DNA of 64,000 nucleotides. It comes from Takakia lepidozioides (Eukaryota > Streptophyta > Takakiopsida > Takakiales > Takakiaceae). Of this stretch, positions 31,549 through 42,572 are shown piece after piece (the stretch's first letter is position 1; each line of letters starts with the position of its first letter). Made by a program: the position numbers and the translations under genes. The notes below the pieces were generated by a model. That model was not told where the DNA came from and did not search any database. It saw nothing but the letters and a program-made list of their open reading frames with translations. The stretch spans positions 86,532,756 through 86,596,755 of the forward strand of contig CM060731.1 of assembly GCA_030704615.1 (NCBI GenBank). The letters run 5' to 3'.

Positions 31549-32060
31549 CACTACAACAAATTGCGGCTTTTACGTCTCTGTGTTATGACTGCAAATGCAG
31601 TCATGGAAGCCATTTACCTGACTTCCTGACTCTGGACTAGTCAGTTGTGACATGGGCAGATATGACTCTCCAGGCTGGCTGTCACGTGGCGCCAGAGCAG
31701 CTGTGGGGGTAGTCATACACGCTGGCTTTACTGAATGACTGAACAGACAGTGTAGTGTCATGTCTTGTGTGCAAGAGTGGCACGTGCTCGATGCAGGAAA
31801 TGACACGTGGTAGAGTTTAGCTCTCCATGACTGCGAACTATGACTACGGTGTGCTAATCCGGTTTGCAACACGTGGCGTTGCAGTTTTTACACACGTGGT
31901 CCATCAGCAGATTGACATGTGTCATGATGGGTGTTTTTTTGGGTGTATTGCTATTTTTTTACATATTTGTATTTCTGCCACGTGGTGTAGCACTATTGGA
32001 GAGTGAAAATAGATGTAGTCATTATTATGACTATGATAGTAGTCATGTATATGTCTATTA
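31549..32060 (-). mobile_element. CACTA-type transposon, right terminus (inverted)
   Basis: Plus strand begins CACTACAACAAATTGCGGCT at 31549, preceded by TAT (31546-31548), the complement of the ATA beside the left end. Subterminal words TATGACT/AGTCAT in both orientations continue to about 32060, including ATGACTGCAAATGCAGTCAT, a 20-bp near-perfect dyad. Relative to the gene it interrupts, this is the other end of the element starting at 23295. Confidence 0.75.
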
Positions 32061-32861
32061 CAACAATGGAATATAATATATAATACAAAGAGAACAAGGC
32101 AGCAAGACATAACTGCAACAAGCTGAGCAAAACCAAGAGATTGCACACCATCTCTATTTACCAATCTATTTATCATTATCATTTTTGTTGCGATCTAAAA
32201 TACATTAAAATAGTCGCATGTTCTCATGTGAATTATTTTGTCTAACTAAAACACTTTGAAAAGTGTTCACCCAGAATCTTCTAACTACTCATGTATTCCA
32301 TCAATCTGCAACCCATAAAAAATGGCTTGCATGGCTTTAAGAATTACTACTAGCAAAGACATTTGTTGTTTTTTCCAAGTTCTTGCATAAGATGCACCAA
32401 CCAATATTGCATTGTGAGACACTCACTCGCTATACTCCAAAGCATCCAGGGAAGGTCACTGAGCAACCTGCCAAGGCGGAAACAATTAAGAGAATTATCT
32501 AATACCATATATGAAAAACCAAAAAAAGGTTGGTGTGTATTGGCGAAGTCGTCAGATACTTCACAAAGAAACCCAGGATGATAGGAAGGTCACTCACGTT
32601 TATACAAAGACATCTTGCCCATTGCCAGCACCCTGCGTCACCCACACTCTATCTCTATTCCTTCAGCTATCCATGCCTCTGCACAAATCAAGCATTCATC
32701 CTTGCCTTGCTGCTAGCAGCTGACAATGACAGCCTACATTTGTTCTAGGAAACACCCAAACTCAGCGTAGCACACTAGTTCCTATGCTGAATTGTGCTGC
32801 TACTCTTCTGAAATGTAGCAGCATTCACCTTCTGCCCCGGTTGACCCATCAGTGACTGGGC
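32061..32861. other. Spacer downstream of the ParB-like gene copy 1
   Basis: Contains at 32650-32730, reversed, the dispersed CTTCAGCTATCCATGCC / CTTGCCTTGCTGCTAGCAG repeat seen near 25.2 kb. No gene. Confidence 0.45.
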
Positions 32862-35800
32862 TCAGATAAGTTTCATTCCAAAAAAATCATGAATCGGTGA
32901 TGATCGGTGTCGATCATAACACATTCTACTAGAGTGGAGCTGCAGAGAAAATTGAAACTCATGATCAAAGCACAAGCAGAAGGGAGACGGCATACCAGCT
33001 GACCAGGGAAACCCCCTTTCACAAGATAGAGGCTGTTCACACAATTCCATGTGCGCAAAACTTCAAACCCTGAAGACTTGAGGTATGATGCCAATGCCCG
33101 ATGACTATCATTGTCACATGACTGAAAAAGCAGAAGTGTCCCTGCATCAGAGAGGAAGTTTGTTGCAAACCCCCGAACACCCAACTCCAGTAGTGTCCTC
33201 GAATTTGTTCCAGCCTGGCGTCTTGCCCTTTGGAAGAACTTCTGGCACAGCCTGGCCATCCGGGATGTCGAGAATGACAATGTCGGCCGCATAAGTTTCT
33301 GCACACCGCACACGAAGGTGGGACCTGTGCTCACCTGCAACAGACATTTTTTTTTATAAGAACGATGGCAAGATTGTTTTCAAAGAACGAGACTGAAATA
33401 CTGCCAACGAAACTTTCAGAGAAAAAGGAAAGAACTGGAATTCTCACCAGATTGAGGAATGAGATATATTGTCCCAGGTAGGGGATGGCACCCCAGTGTA
33501 TCCTCTCTTTCGACTCTGCATCATCATCGAAAGCCAACCCTCATTAACAATTTTCATCTCTCCTCGCGAATCAGAACGGGAAGGGTGTGGCTTGGCATCG
33601 AACACGCACTGAAGAGTGCGGGTATATCTTCCAGCAGTAAAGTCCTGCCCACTCTCCATCTCCTTTTCATTCTCCTTTCCCTTGTCCTTTTCCTTCTCTT
33701 TGGACTTGTCTTTGTCCTTTGGCTTTGCTGGTGAGATGGCTATGACATCAACAGCCTTGTCTTTTGGTTTGCGGCCCGCCTTCTTTTCCCTTCTGCGGCG
33801 TTCCTGAGCATCAGGCTCCTTGGCAGCCAACGTTGCTATGTTTCGTTGATACTCTTCGTCAGTCAAAGGCGCCAGCATCTCAGCGTTATTGTTCAAGTAT
33901 TTCATATGCTTTTCTTGAAAGGTCGTGTGCTCAGGTGGGAAGTCAAGGTACCAGCCACAGTCTCTGAAGTGGAGAAGGACTCCAGTCCTTCATATCCCTG
34001 CAGTATACATGGTTGGATCGTTTTGCAGGGTCCGACCACATGTCAAGATAGTCGGGAATTCCGCTCAGGTGATTTCCTTCCATAAGCACATATTTCGTGT
34101 ACCTGAAAAAAAGGAGATAAATCCCAACCCACAAAAGCGCTCAGTGAGTAAGATGCAAGTAGAACAGAATGAAAAAAACATAGATTGAAATGGCTCTGAG
34201 AACTGCTCCAAGGACCTTTCAGGACCACACACTACTGCTCCAGATATGAATGTCGTCAACGCCATTCAGAACATTCCATTCAATGATAATGTAATACACA
34301 CCCCAATCCAGGTGAATGCAAATTATCGTTAGGAAGACACAGACATAGAAAGTGAATGTCGTCAACGACATTCACTAATGAAGCCAAATTAATACTTAAT
34401 GAAGCAAAATCACAGGATGGAAATCAAAAATCGAGTAGGAACCCACCAGGAAAACTCAATGCACATTCATAACGACATATCACTGAGGACCTCACAACAT
34501 CACTGTATGTGAATGGCGTCAACGCCATTCACAAAAATACCAAAAGAAAACCAATTACTTAGCTCCCAATCTATGTAAATTCAATTTGTCGCTGTTGAAT
34601 AATACAGACACAGCAGGGAATGTCGTCAACGACATTCACTTTGGATTTCTCATAACAGAGCTTATCAAGCCTCCAGATTCCTCGCAAGAGGCAAAAACAA
34701 TGCAGAACAACTGAATGTCTGCATTGACATTCAGCAAAATGAAGTGAGGAACCCTCACTGTAACCTCTATGGACATTACAAAATTTAACATAACTCCTGA
34801 GGACCTCTCAACAATCTCCGTAGGTGAATGTCGTCAACGCCATTCAAGGACATTATCATTCTAATCAGGGACCAATATAATTGCACCTTAGATCCTAACC
34901 AGGTGAATTCATATACTCGCTTAAGAATGACTCAGACAAAGAAGTGAATGTCGTCAACGACATACAATCTGGATCTAAGATTGCAATCCATATGAAGCCA
35001 CATTTTTTCCCAAAAAAAACAGTAGAGTTTCAAGTATGACATTGCACTGTACACAACACTCGCATCATGGCCCACTCTCCCTCCAACCTGACTGTCAAAG
35101 TCGTTGTAAAACCGTAAAATGTTACCTATCTTTTGGAGAACTCCCGGAAAAAAAACAGTATCTCCAGGGTGAGACCTCTCCACTTCCTTATGTATGCCTC
35201 CAATGACATTTGGGGAGGGGAAACAATCGAAATGTTCAGGTCCTTCAAAGTCTGATCCAGCACAATGACGGCGCGCTTTTCGAGCTGCAAATAGTATATT
35301 TGTCAGAATTGCAAAAAGATACTCATCACATACTTGAAGAGAAGAAAACAGCATGTTCGAATACACACCTGACTCCAAAATGTAGCCTTGTGGAGCCAGT
35401 TATCAAACACCAAATCACTGATTCCTTCCACCTTTGTGCCAGGCTGTATGGTGCTCTTTGGGAACTGATTCAAGTCCTTTACTGTTTGATCTGAGTTCCA
35501 TATCTCCAGCCACCTTATTTTTGTGGGTCGACCATCGATATGGCCAGCCGGTGCAATTTCTCCTGCTGCATCTCCGGATGCACATGCTTGTCATAGTGTG
35601 TTTTGATCTGCTGAAGGAACTCAGGACCAAGTCCAGGATCTACTATTCTAAGCTGCTTTCCGAAGGCTGACATCAATTTGGTTCTTCGCATTTCAAACTC
35701 CTTCTTTATTGCAGCTTCCACACCCTTTGATGTCCTTAGTTCTTCTGGTGTAGTGCGGTAATATTCGGATTTTCCCTTCTCAGCTGCCTCTGCCAGTTCT

Positions 35801-37661
35801 TGCTGCATTCATTCAAGTAGTGATTAGCTCCGAAGGGACTACAACATGTATTCGAAAAGTAAACAGAGTACAGACTCGGGCTTACCGCATACATGTACTC
35901 CAGAAACGCCTCTCGTGTCAAAGAATACCAAGTGCCTGCAGCTCTTCCTGTTTCGCACTTCTTGATGATATTGGGTGGTAGTACTGTCCGAAAATCATCC
36001 AGCTTCATCAGACCAATCCTCTGAATTCGGAATAGTGTGTGAACCAAGCTTGTTGTCACATGCGATTTCTCTGTCGATCTGCAAAAACATTGGAAACATT
36101 GCATTCCTTAACACTGTTTTTTGAGGATTAATAAGACACTACAGAGGGAATGAATCTCCTGGATGACTTACTTGTTCACGTCGTGCATAGCTGTAAGAAG
36201 CCTAGCGATGTCGTTTCCAGGATCCAAAACCATTGCCTCCACAGCAACATGCTTGTCTTTGTCTTTCGAATGGTGTTTCTGAATGTATCCCATCCATGCC
36301 AGCAATCGGTGGTTGCCGTCCCAGACGTAGAACATGTGGTTGCAGAATTGCTGGGTGTTCTTTCCCATCATGAGGCCCAGCTCGAACTCCTCATTGGCAT
36401 CTTTCCAGCACTCATCCCAGTTATCACTGATCTCTGGAGACACTAATGTGCTTTTCCCATTTATATCCGTCAGTGACACATAAAAACTTGTGCACCAAGT
36501 CTATATCCATGCACAAAATCACTCTCCAATTTTGTTATGTCATGGGAAAGAGGTGGACGCACAACAGGCATTGATATCATCCGGCACAGAGGTATGTCCA
36601 GACGCCCTCCAGATACGAGCATGTCCCTTATAACCTCTGAGAGTTTACCTTCTGGAATGACATGAGTTCTTTCACCTTGTCAAGGTAGTGCACTTCGGAT
36701 TCATCTGCTTCATCTGTATTCTCTGAGCTTTTTGCGGACTCGTCCCCATCTCCAGATCCTTTCCCCTCTGATCCTGTAGGCTTCGACCTCACAGTTTTCT
36801 GCACGATGCCATTCAGTTCTGACTGAGTGATTTGCAAATAGTGAATGGCGGTAACGACCATCACTCTGTCTCAAGAAACTCACCATGAATGGTGTGAAAA
36901 ATTCAGCACAATCTACACAAGCAAAGCTGAGACTGCCGTATTCAAAACAAAAGCGAGAGCGATAGCGAACGGCGTTAACGACAATCACAAAAGATAACGA
37001 CCTGCCGGATCGGTGTTGTGTAATGACATACATGTGCAACTGATTGGCGGCAACGACATTCAGTGTAGTTTAGGGCGGATAGTAAGTGCAGACTCTCTCT
37101 TCAAACATAGGTACATAAATCTCATGAGGAGAATCGAATGGCGTTAACGACGCTCGCATTCAGTAGTTCCTGCTAAAGAAGGGAAGAGGAAGGACTCCTT
37201 GAAAGGCAATCAGACAGACTGTATGATCTGATGAATGACTGTACCACTCATTGTGCAAAGAGGAGTAGAAAGCAAATCACCGGTAGCGACAATCCCTGTC
37301 TGGGACATTCCACTCAATCTCTACGCATATCTTCAACAATGAAATGTAAGTTAGATAAACTTACTGGCACCTTCTTAGGTTTTGAAATTTGATCCCCTTC
37401 TGCAGCTTTCCTCTTCCCTCTCACATCTGCTGGAATTTCTGTCTGCGCTAAGGGTTTCTTGACCTTCTCCCGGTTCGGCGTTCCGCGTGCTTCCACCTTC
37501 TTCAGTGTCCCTGCGAATCATCTCTGCTCCACAGGCTGGCGCACTCTTATCGCCGACTGTGTCACAGCCGCTGCCTCAGTCTCCGTCTGCTCTTGTGAAT
37601 CAGTCTCCGCGTTCACCTGCTGCCTTGGCCCTGTGTTCTCCAACAAACGACGCCTCGTCAT
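32862..37661 (-). CDS. Multi-exon ParB-like / possible methyltransferase-like gene, copy 1
   Basis: Eight minus-strand exons with GT-AG borders: 37661-37365, 36823-36172, 36078-35886, 35802-35369, 35284-35126, 34102-33448, 33334-32996, 32939-32862; about 935 codons. Exon 2 reads LDIPLCRMISMPVVRPPL and FYVWDGNHRLLAWMGYI: a strand, an R-P turn and a D-G-N-H-R box like the ParB/sulfiredoxin fold. Exon 6 has a Lys/Glu/Asp-rich stretch (KPKDKDKSKEKEKDKG). Exon 7 reads GTLLLFQSCDNDSHRALASY and LKSSGFEVLRTW, like the end of a Rossmann amino-methyltransferase; another frame reads ADIVILDIPDG. The last exon ends HDFFGMKLI. A TGA in exon 1 and at least five frame breaks exist; several would be cured by one more base in a homopolymer run, so decay or consensus error are both possible. 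Function is inferred, not known. Confidence 0.6.
34247..34966. repeat. Palindrome array in intron 5 of copy 1
   Basis: Seven dyads start at 34247, 34352, 34509, 34618, 34711, 34824 and 34944, spaced 93-157 bp. The commonest has arms GTGAATGTCGT / ACGACATTCAC around CA. The copy at 34509 has G and C in place of T and A at the paired position, so the stem stays perfect. All lie inside one intron; none is in an exon. Confidence 0.85.
36841..37165. repeat. Palindrome array in intron 1 of copy 1
   Basis: Related but more diverged dyads at 36841 (GTGAATGGCGGTAACGACCA), 36964, 37040 and about 37135, with core GGCGTTAACGAC or GGCGGCAACGAC. One ends 17 bases upstream of the exon 2 acceptor. Confidence 0.75.
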
Positions 37662-38503
37662 TTTCTCTCTTGCTCTGCGTCTCTCTCTAAGGGAAGTAAA
37701 ATAAAGAGACTTTCTTCTCTTTCGTATTCTAGAAGGAACCCTCTCCAGCTTGACTACCACTCTCCCTCTAAGCGCGAAAAGTAGAAAAACGCAGTGACTC
37801 CCGATTTCTTGCGGGATTGCCTGCGTTCTTGCGTGTCTCTAGAAGCATCGGATTCCCTCCCGTGACCGTTACACATAGTCGTTCCTTATTAGTGCACATG
37901 CCAGCAATTGGTGTACAGCTGTTCGTATTCAGTTATGGATGTCTGACGTGTGTCGCCCAAAAAAAACGGCGTGTTCTTTATTAGGTTTCAATATTTAAAA
38001 ATAACAGCGAATCCCAGAAATTTGGCGCAGTCTTAAAAATAAATGTAAATGAACGAGAGTTTGATGACAAATTTTGGAATATCATACACGGTCATCCTTG
38101 TTAGCCAAACCCCACATTCGTTTCACATTTGAACTTTCCAGGTGCGCATGATCATTGGTAGTAGTATAAAGATACATTTACTTAATCTGCAATCCCATTC
38201 TCAGATCCTGTGGCATGCTTCCAGGAAGTCGGCTTTGTTTTGGGTTTATTGATGAGGTTCTGGTTAACGGTTTTACAGCTGCCGACACTGCACCTAGGGA
38301 TACTCTGACCACTGGGCCCACAAGAAAAGTAATTAAAATGGACGGCTGCATATCTGGAAAGAATAACATAATATGCACAGTCGTTATCTGAGCTTCCTCC
38401 GCCATATTCTCTCATCATTCTTCAACTGTGTTCTGGAGACAGCAGTAAACCGATTTACACTAGATCTGCGATAGCAAGGTACAAACGTACGCGAGGAAGG
38501 AAG
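37662..38503. promoter_or_regulatory. Divergent intergenic region between ParB-like gene and MULE gene
   Basis: 842 bp separate the two start codons, which point away from each other. It probably contains both promoters. No clear TATA box or repeated motif was identified. Confidence 0.35.
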
Positions 38504-41500
38504 ATGGCTTCCTCTGAAGCGGAGTTCTTCTCTGACGACAAACCAGTGCCGTTCTCCAGGAAGTCCTTGACAATGGATTTGCAATTGTTCTGGAACATGT
38601 CTTGGCTACCCGTTTTCAGCTGCAGAATGGCTCCATCTTTTTGGAGAAAGAGGTGTACGATCTTAAAGGGAAGTTGGTGAAATATTCTTTCCAAAACCGT
38701 GATGAGACGGCTCATATCAGCCAGTGGAGAGTGCGTCCTGGTCGATACAGAGTACTTGGAGAGCCTCGGCGAAAGTCCCTTGGGTCATATGTGACGCCCG
38801 GGACTGCTGCTTCGGTCGTTGAAGACAAGAGGGAGGTGGTGGTGAAAAAAGAACAGACGTCCTCCACTCCAATCGTTGAGCTTTCGGATTCTTCCGATGA
38901 TGACATAAGTGAAATTCCAAATCCAGTCCTTCCTACTGTGGTTGGAGAAGCTGATGAAGAAGAGATTTGTAGTGTCATTCCAAAATTGCGGGCGATGGGA
39001 GGAATGGCTGGATTCAAAAGTGAGTTGCGGGGAATTGATTGGGAATCTTTGAAGCAGGTGCCTGTGAAGTTCTTGCCGGAGACTTTTGATGGCGATATCC
39101 TATTCGAGCTGCCTCTCCTCCGCGAGTTGGAGGTGTAACAATCATGATGCATGGAATGGACAAGAAACACGACGGGCACCCGTGGTGCAGAACAAAAACA
39201 TCCAATATTCAGAATGATGACAAGCTTGTTTTCAGGAGGACAGTTTGCAATGGACACCTTAGGTGTGATAATTTGAATTGCAGACACTTTCTTCAGTCTG
39301 GGGTTCATAATCAAAGCGAATGGGAGGGTCTGGCGGAAAATCCATTTCAGCCTGGGACTGCCCCTCCACCGGCAAACACTTTCGTCTGCAAATTCTGCAA
39401 ACTTGTGCCATCCTGCTTGGCGCTCTGCGGAGCAAGAATGTACTATGTTGTCCACCGTTTGAAACAATGACGAGAGCTTGTGTGCATTTTGGATTCCATA
39501 ACCATCCTGTCTCGAAGGGGGATTACAGGGAGAGTGTTGAGACAGTATCGAGGTTGATCAAACAGGAGTTCGGGAGAAACCCATCCGCAACAACATCTGC
39601 AATTGCTCTTGGCGCAAGCAAGTCCTTCTTGGAAAGCCATATTTTGAGTGAAGGAGATTCTGTGGGGACTAAACTTGACGGTGCAGCATTGGACCTGGTC
39701 ATGGATCATTTCTCCACTTTAAGTTCACCTAACATTCGGCATCAGATCAATGCATTGAGAATGGGCTCTGGGATCAGAGGCTACATAGACAATATTTTGG
39801 AATTGAAACGAGTGAGCAAGTACGATTACATCCAGGACAATGTATTCCCAGGTCAAGGTGCCATCAAAGTTTTTCTTTTCAAAATGTCGACTGTTGGGGA
39901 GGGCAGTGGGGTTAGCCTCGTGAAGCGGATGCAGAAGACTGGGGACTTGCAGAACTGTTTTCTTATGTTTGATCATGTGAAACGAGTGAAGGATTGGACG
40001 ACAATGGCTTGTCATGTCTACGATCCAGTGTACCAACGAGTTATGACAATTGCAGTTTGTGACATGCAATCCGAGGATACGGAATCCCAGAAGCTCATGT
40101 GGAATTCCCTGATACGTGTCATGGGCTGCCATCTCCAAATTTCGCAGGTTTCATGGCGGATAGTGCTCAAGCAAATTTCAATGCTGTTCGTATTGTCTTC
40201 GGATCGGGCGACCCAAAAGTGCCTATGCCAGGAAGAGAGCGTACATGTCTATTCCATTGGACACAATCTCTGGAAAACATACAAAGTCGGACATCAAACC
40301 AGAGATGCAGACTCAGCACCGTAAATTGTGCAAAGAGTACAAAGATGCTAGAACAATGAAGGAGGCGGACACTTTGTTCCAGACAATTCGTGCCTGGTGG
40401 TTCTCTTCTGGAGCTGCATCACTTGAGAGTATGAGAGCATTGGAAGATTGGCTGGCGTTTTGGCACTTCCGGTATAGACAGTGGGGAGCAGCCATGACAA
40501 TGGTACGAGGCTTCTATTTCATGCTTTATTCATACATTTGCTTTCCATATTTTTGACTCATTGCTTTCTTTATGTTGTTTCCTGTGCACTGTTCTGAAGT
40601 GTGGTTATCCTCTTTGCAGAACATGTCCATTGAGGAAATGGCGGACATGCCATCTTGCAATTTGGCAGAAACTGTGCACAACGCATGGTTGCAGCAGTCT
40701 GGGAAACGAGGTCGGGATTTGTATGTGGCAACAACAGATGATTTGATACGTGCCTTGCAACAACAAACCCGATACCGTGATTTCTTACGAGGTGGGGTTG
40801 GTGGCAAGGGTCCGGACAAATGGGAGTTGATGTTGCGTGCTGCAAACAGATCTGGGGATCCAATCAAGATAGCACGGGCGGTGAGCATGTATGCCCAGGG
40901 AACGCCACTTGTTTCTAGAGTTCCACATCTTGAAGGGGAGGAGAGATTCGGCTCCTGTAAGAGGAAATTGAACACTCCACCTGGTTCGGATTCAGATTCC
41001 CACAGGGCAGACCGTGATAACTTCTCGAAGCCTCGTGTTCCCTGCATGACAGCTCCATGTCCGGAACCTCCATTGTGGAGGAACCTCCAACACGACGGCA
41101 AGCTCCAGCATCAAACCGTGCCACTGAAATGGTGCAGGAGAGAAACAACCCCCTTGATGTGCTTGAGTCCGCATGCCCCGACCACGTTTGGCACATAGAA
41201 CGCACAAGTGTAGGGTCTCGTGTGAAATGTACAGCGATCAGGGCAACTAATTTCGAGAAGTGCACTTCATCTATATCCAGAGGTGGTGCCCGAACTCCTG
41301 CTCCGACTTTCACGGGCTTGATGCGTCCATACGGTCAACCAGAAGCCAAGAACCACAAGTTCTGGTTCTGCGCAGATGATTGTGCCAGATGTGTGCATGG
41401 AACTGTGCGTCCTTCCGTAGTGATGAAGCCATCTCCTCCAACCGTTTGGCCCGTGAAGGTGGGAACACATCTCAGCTTTCAGGAGATTGAAATGCTGGAG

Positions 41501-42003
41501 GAGGCAGGTTTTTCCCTTGCGAGACAACCCCAACTCCATGCATGTGCTACTACTTCTGCGTCCTCCCGGGTCCCCCGGCAAATCCTGACTTGTGGCCAAC
41601 CAAACGAGATGGAAAGCTCGTTCGGCGTTTCCCTCCAACCGCTGAACACTTTGGCAAAGTGGAGTCCGCAAGAATGCTCCAAGCTCGTGTTGGAAGCACC
41701 ACGGAAGTACCCGATCCAGATATGGTCGGGTATTCACAATCATCACTTCCACATCTGCTGTTCATGACAGGACCTACGACATCACGGTTTCCAATTTCCC
41801 CAATTGCACATGTCCTGATTTTGTGAATATGCTATCAACCAGTTTGGGCAAGAGAGGTAAATTCATACCCTGCAAACATTTGTATTTCATATTTTTGAGG
41901 AGGATGGTTTGCGATCCCAAACGTGACAACTTCATTCACCAGGCCACTATGAGTTTCAACGAGGTCGATACTCTTTTGCAGCGGGATACAACACATGGGT
42001 AGC
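38504..42003 (+). pseudogene. MULE-type transposase gene with GCM-like zinc cluster and SWIM finger (copy 1)
   Basis: Domains in order across several frames. N-terminal domain FQLQNGSIFLEKEVYDLKGK (38.6 kb). Acidic linker VELSDSSDDDISE. HDGHPWCRTKTSN, then CDNLNC, CKFCKLVPSC and CGARMYYVVH followed, after a frameshift, by ACVHFGFHNHPVSKG: a C..C..H-N-H arrangement like the WRKY-GCM1/FAR1 zinc cluster. Core: VKRVKDWTTMACHVYDPV, FAGFMADSAQANFNAVR, RTCLFHWTQSL, matching the MULE DDE layout (D then C..H). C-terminus 41761-42003: FPNCTCPDFVN ... GKFIPCKHLYFIFLRRM, a CxC..CxH SWIM finger, then stop. An intron may lie near 40500-40620 (GT..CAG). Frame changes make it probably non-functional. Confidence 0.7.
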
Positions 42004-42572
42004 ATGAACTATGTAATGTGGTATGTGGATGACCATGATTTGAAATGTGTAATTCACATCAATTCGTCGGCTGTGCAATGATATGGCCTCCAACTATACG
42101 GAGTGAGCTCTGAGTGACAACTTTTAGGTAGTGCACATTTGTCATTGCACCGTTCGAAGTCTACATGTCTTGCTGTCGCTATGCACTACAATCATCTTTT
42201 GAAGATGATCCTAACTCTCATTGTTATTTGAGGAGGGAGGAAGGTCTTCCCGTGGCAGCCTTTATGGCGCACACTTTGTGAGGATATTTTGTCGTCCTCG
42301 TAATTGTAAAAGTGAAACAAGCATTTGTAATTGCACAATGTTGGATGCTGCAATTGTAGGCCTCAACGCTCGTCTTGATTCTATTTAGGCAAGATTCCCT
42401 GCATTAATTCCACGGTCATAGGACCATCCACGGTTATAGGCGGCGCATGTTAATGGTGACGTGGCAGTGACGGACAGTGCCATGTCATCATTTACCGCCA
42501 CATCAGCATGCTGACATGACGCTCACGCCACGTCAGCTGGCGTGAGGTACGCTCACGCCACGTCACTCCTGC
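42004..42572. other. Spacer between two MULE genes with a GC-rich palindromic module
   Basis: 42440-42620 holds CTCACGCCA / TGGCGTGAG hairpins (42522-42546) and repeated GCTCACGC words like those at 27.7 and 55.5 kb. CACGGTCATAGGACCATCCA near 42410 resembles CCTATGACCGTGG near 55.49 kb, so this may be a transposon edge. Confidence 0.45.

Noticed and set aside
34247-34966. Regularly spaced palindromes as a CRISPR array
   Set aside because: Spacing of 93-157 bp is too wide and irregular, and the sites lie in a spliceosomal intron.
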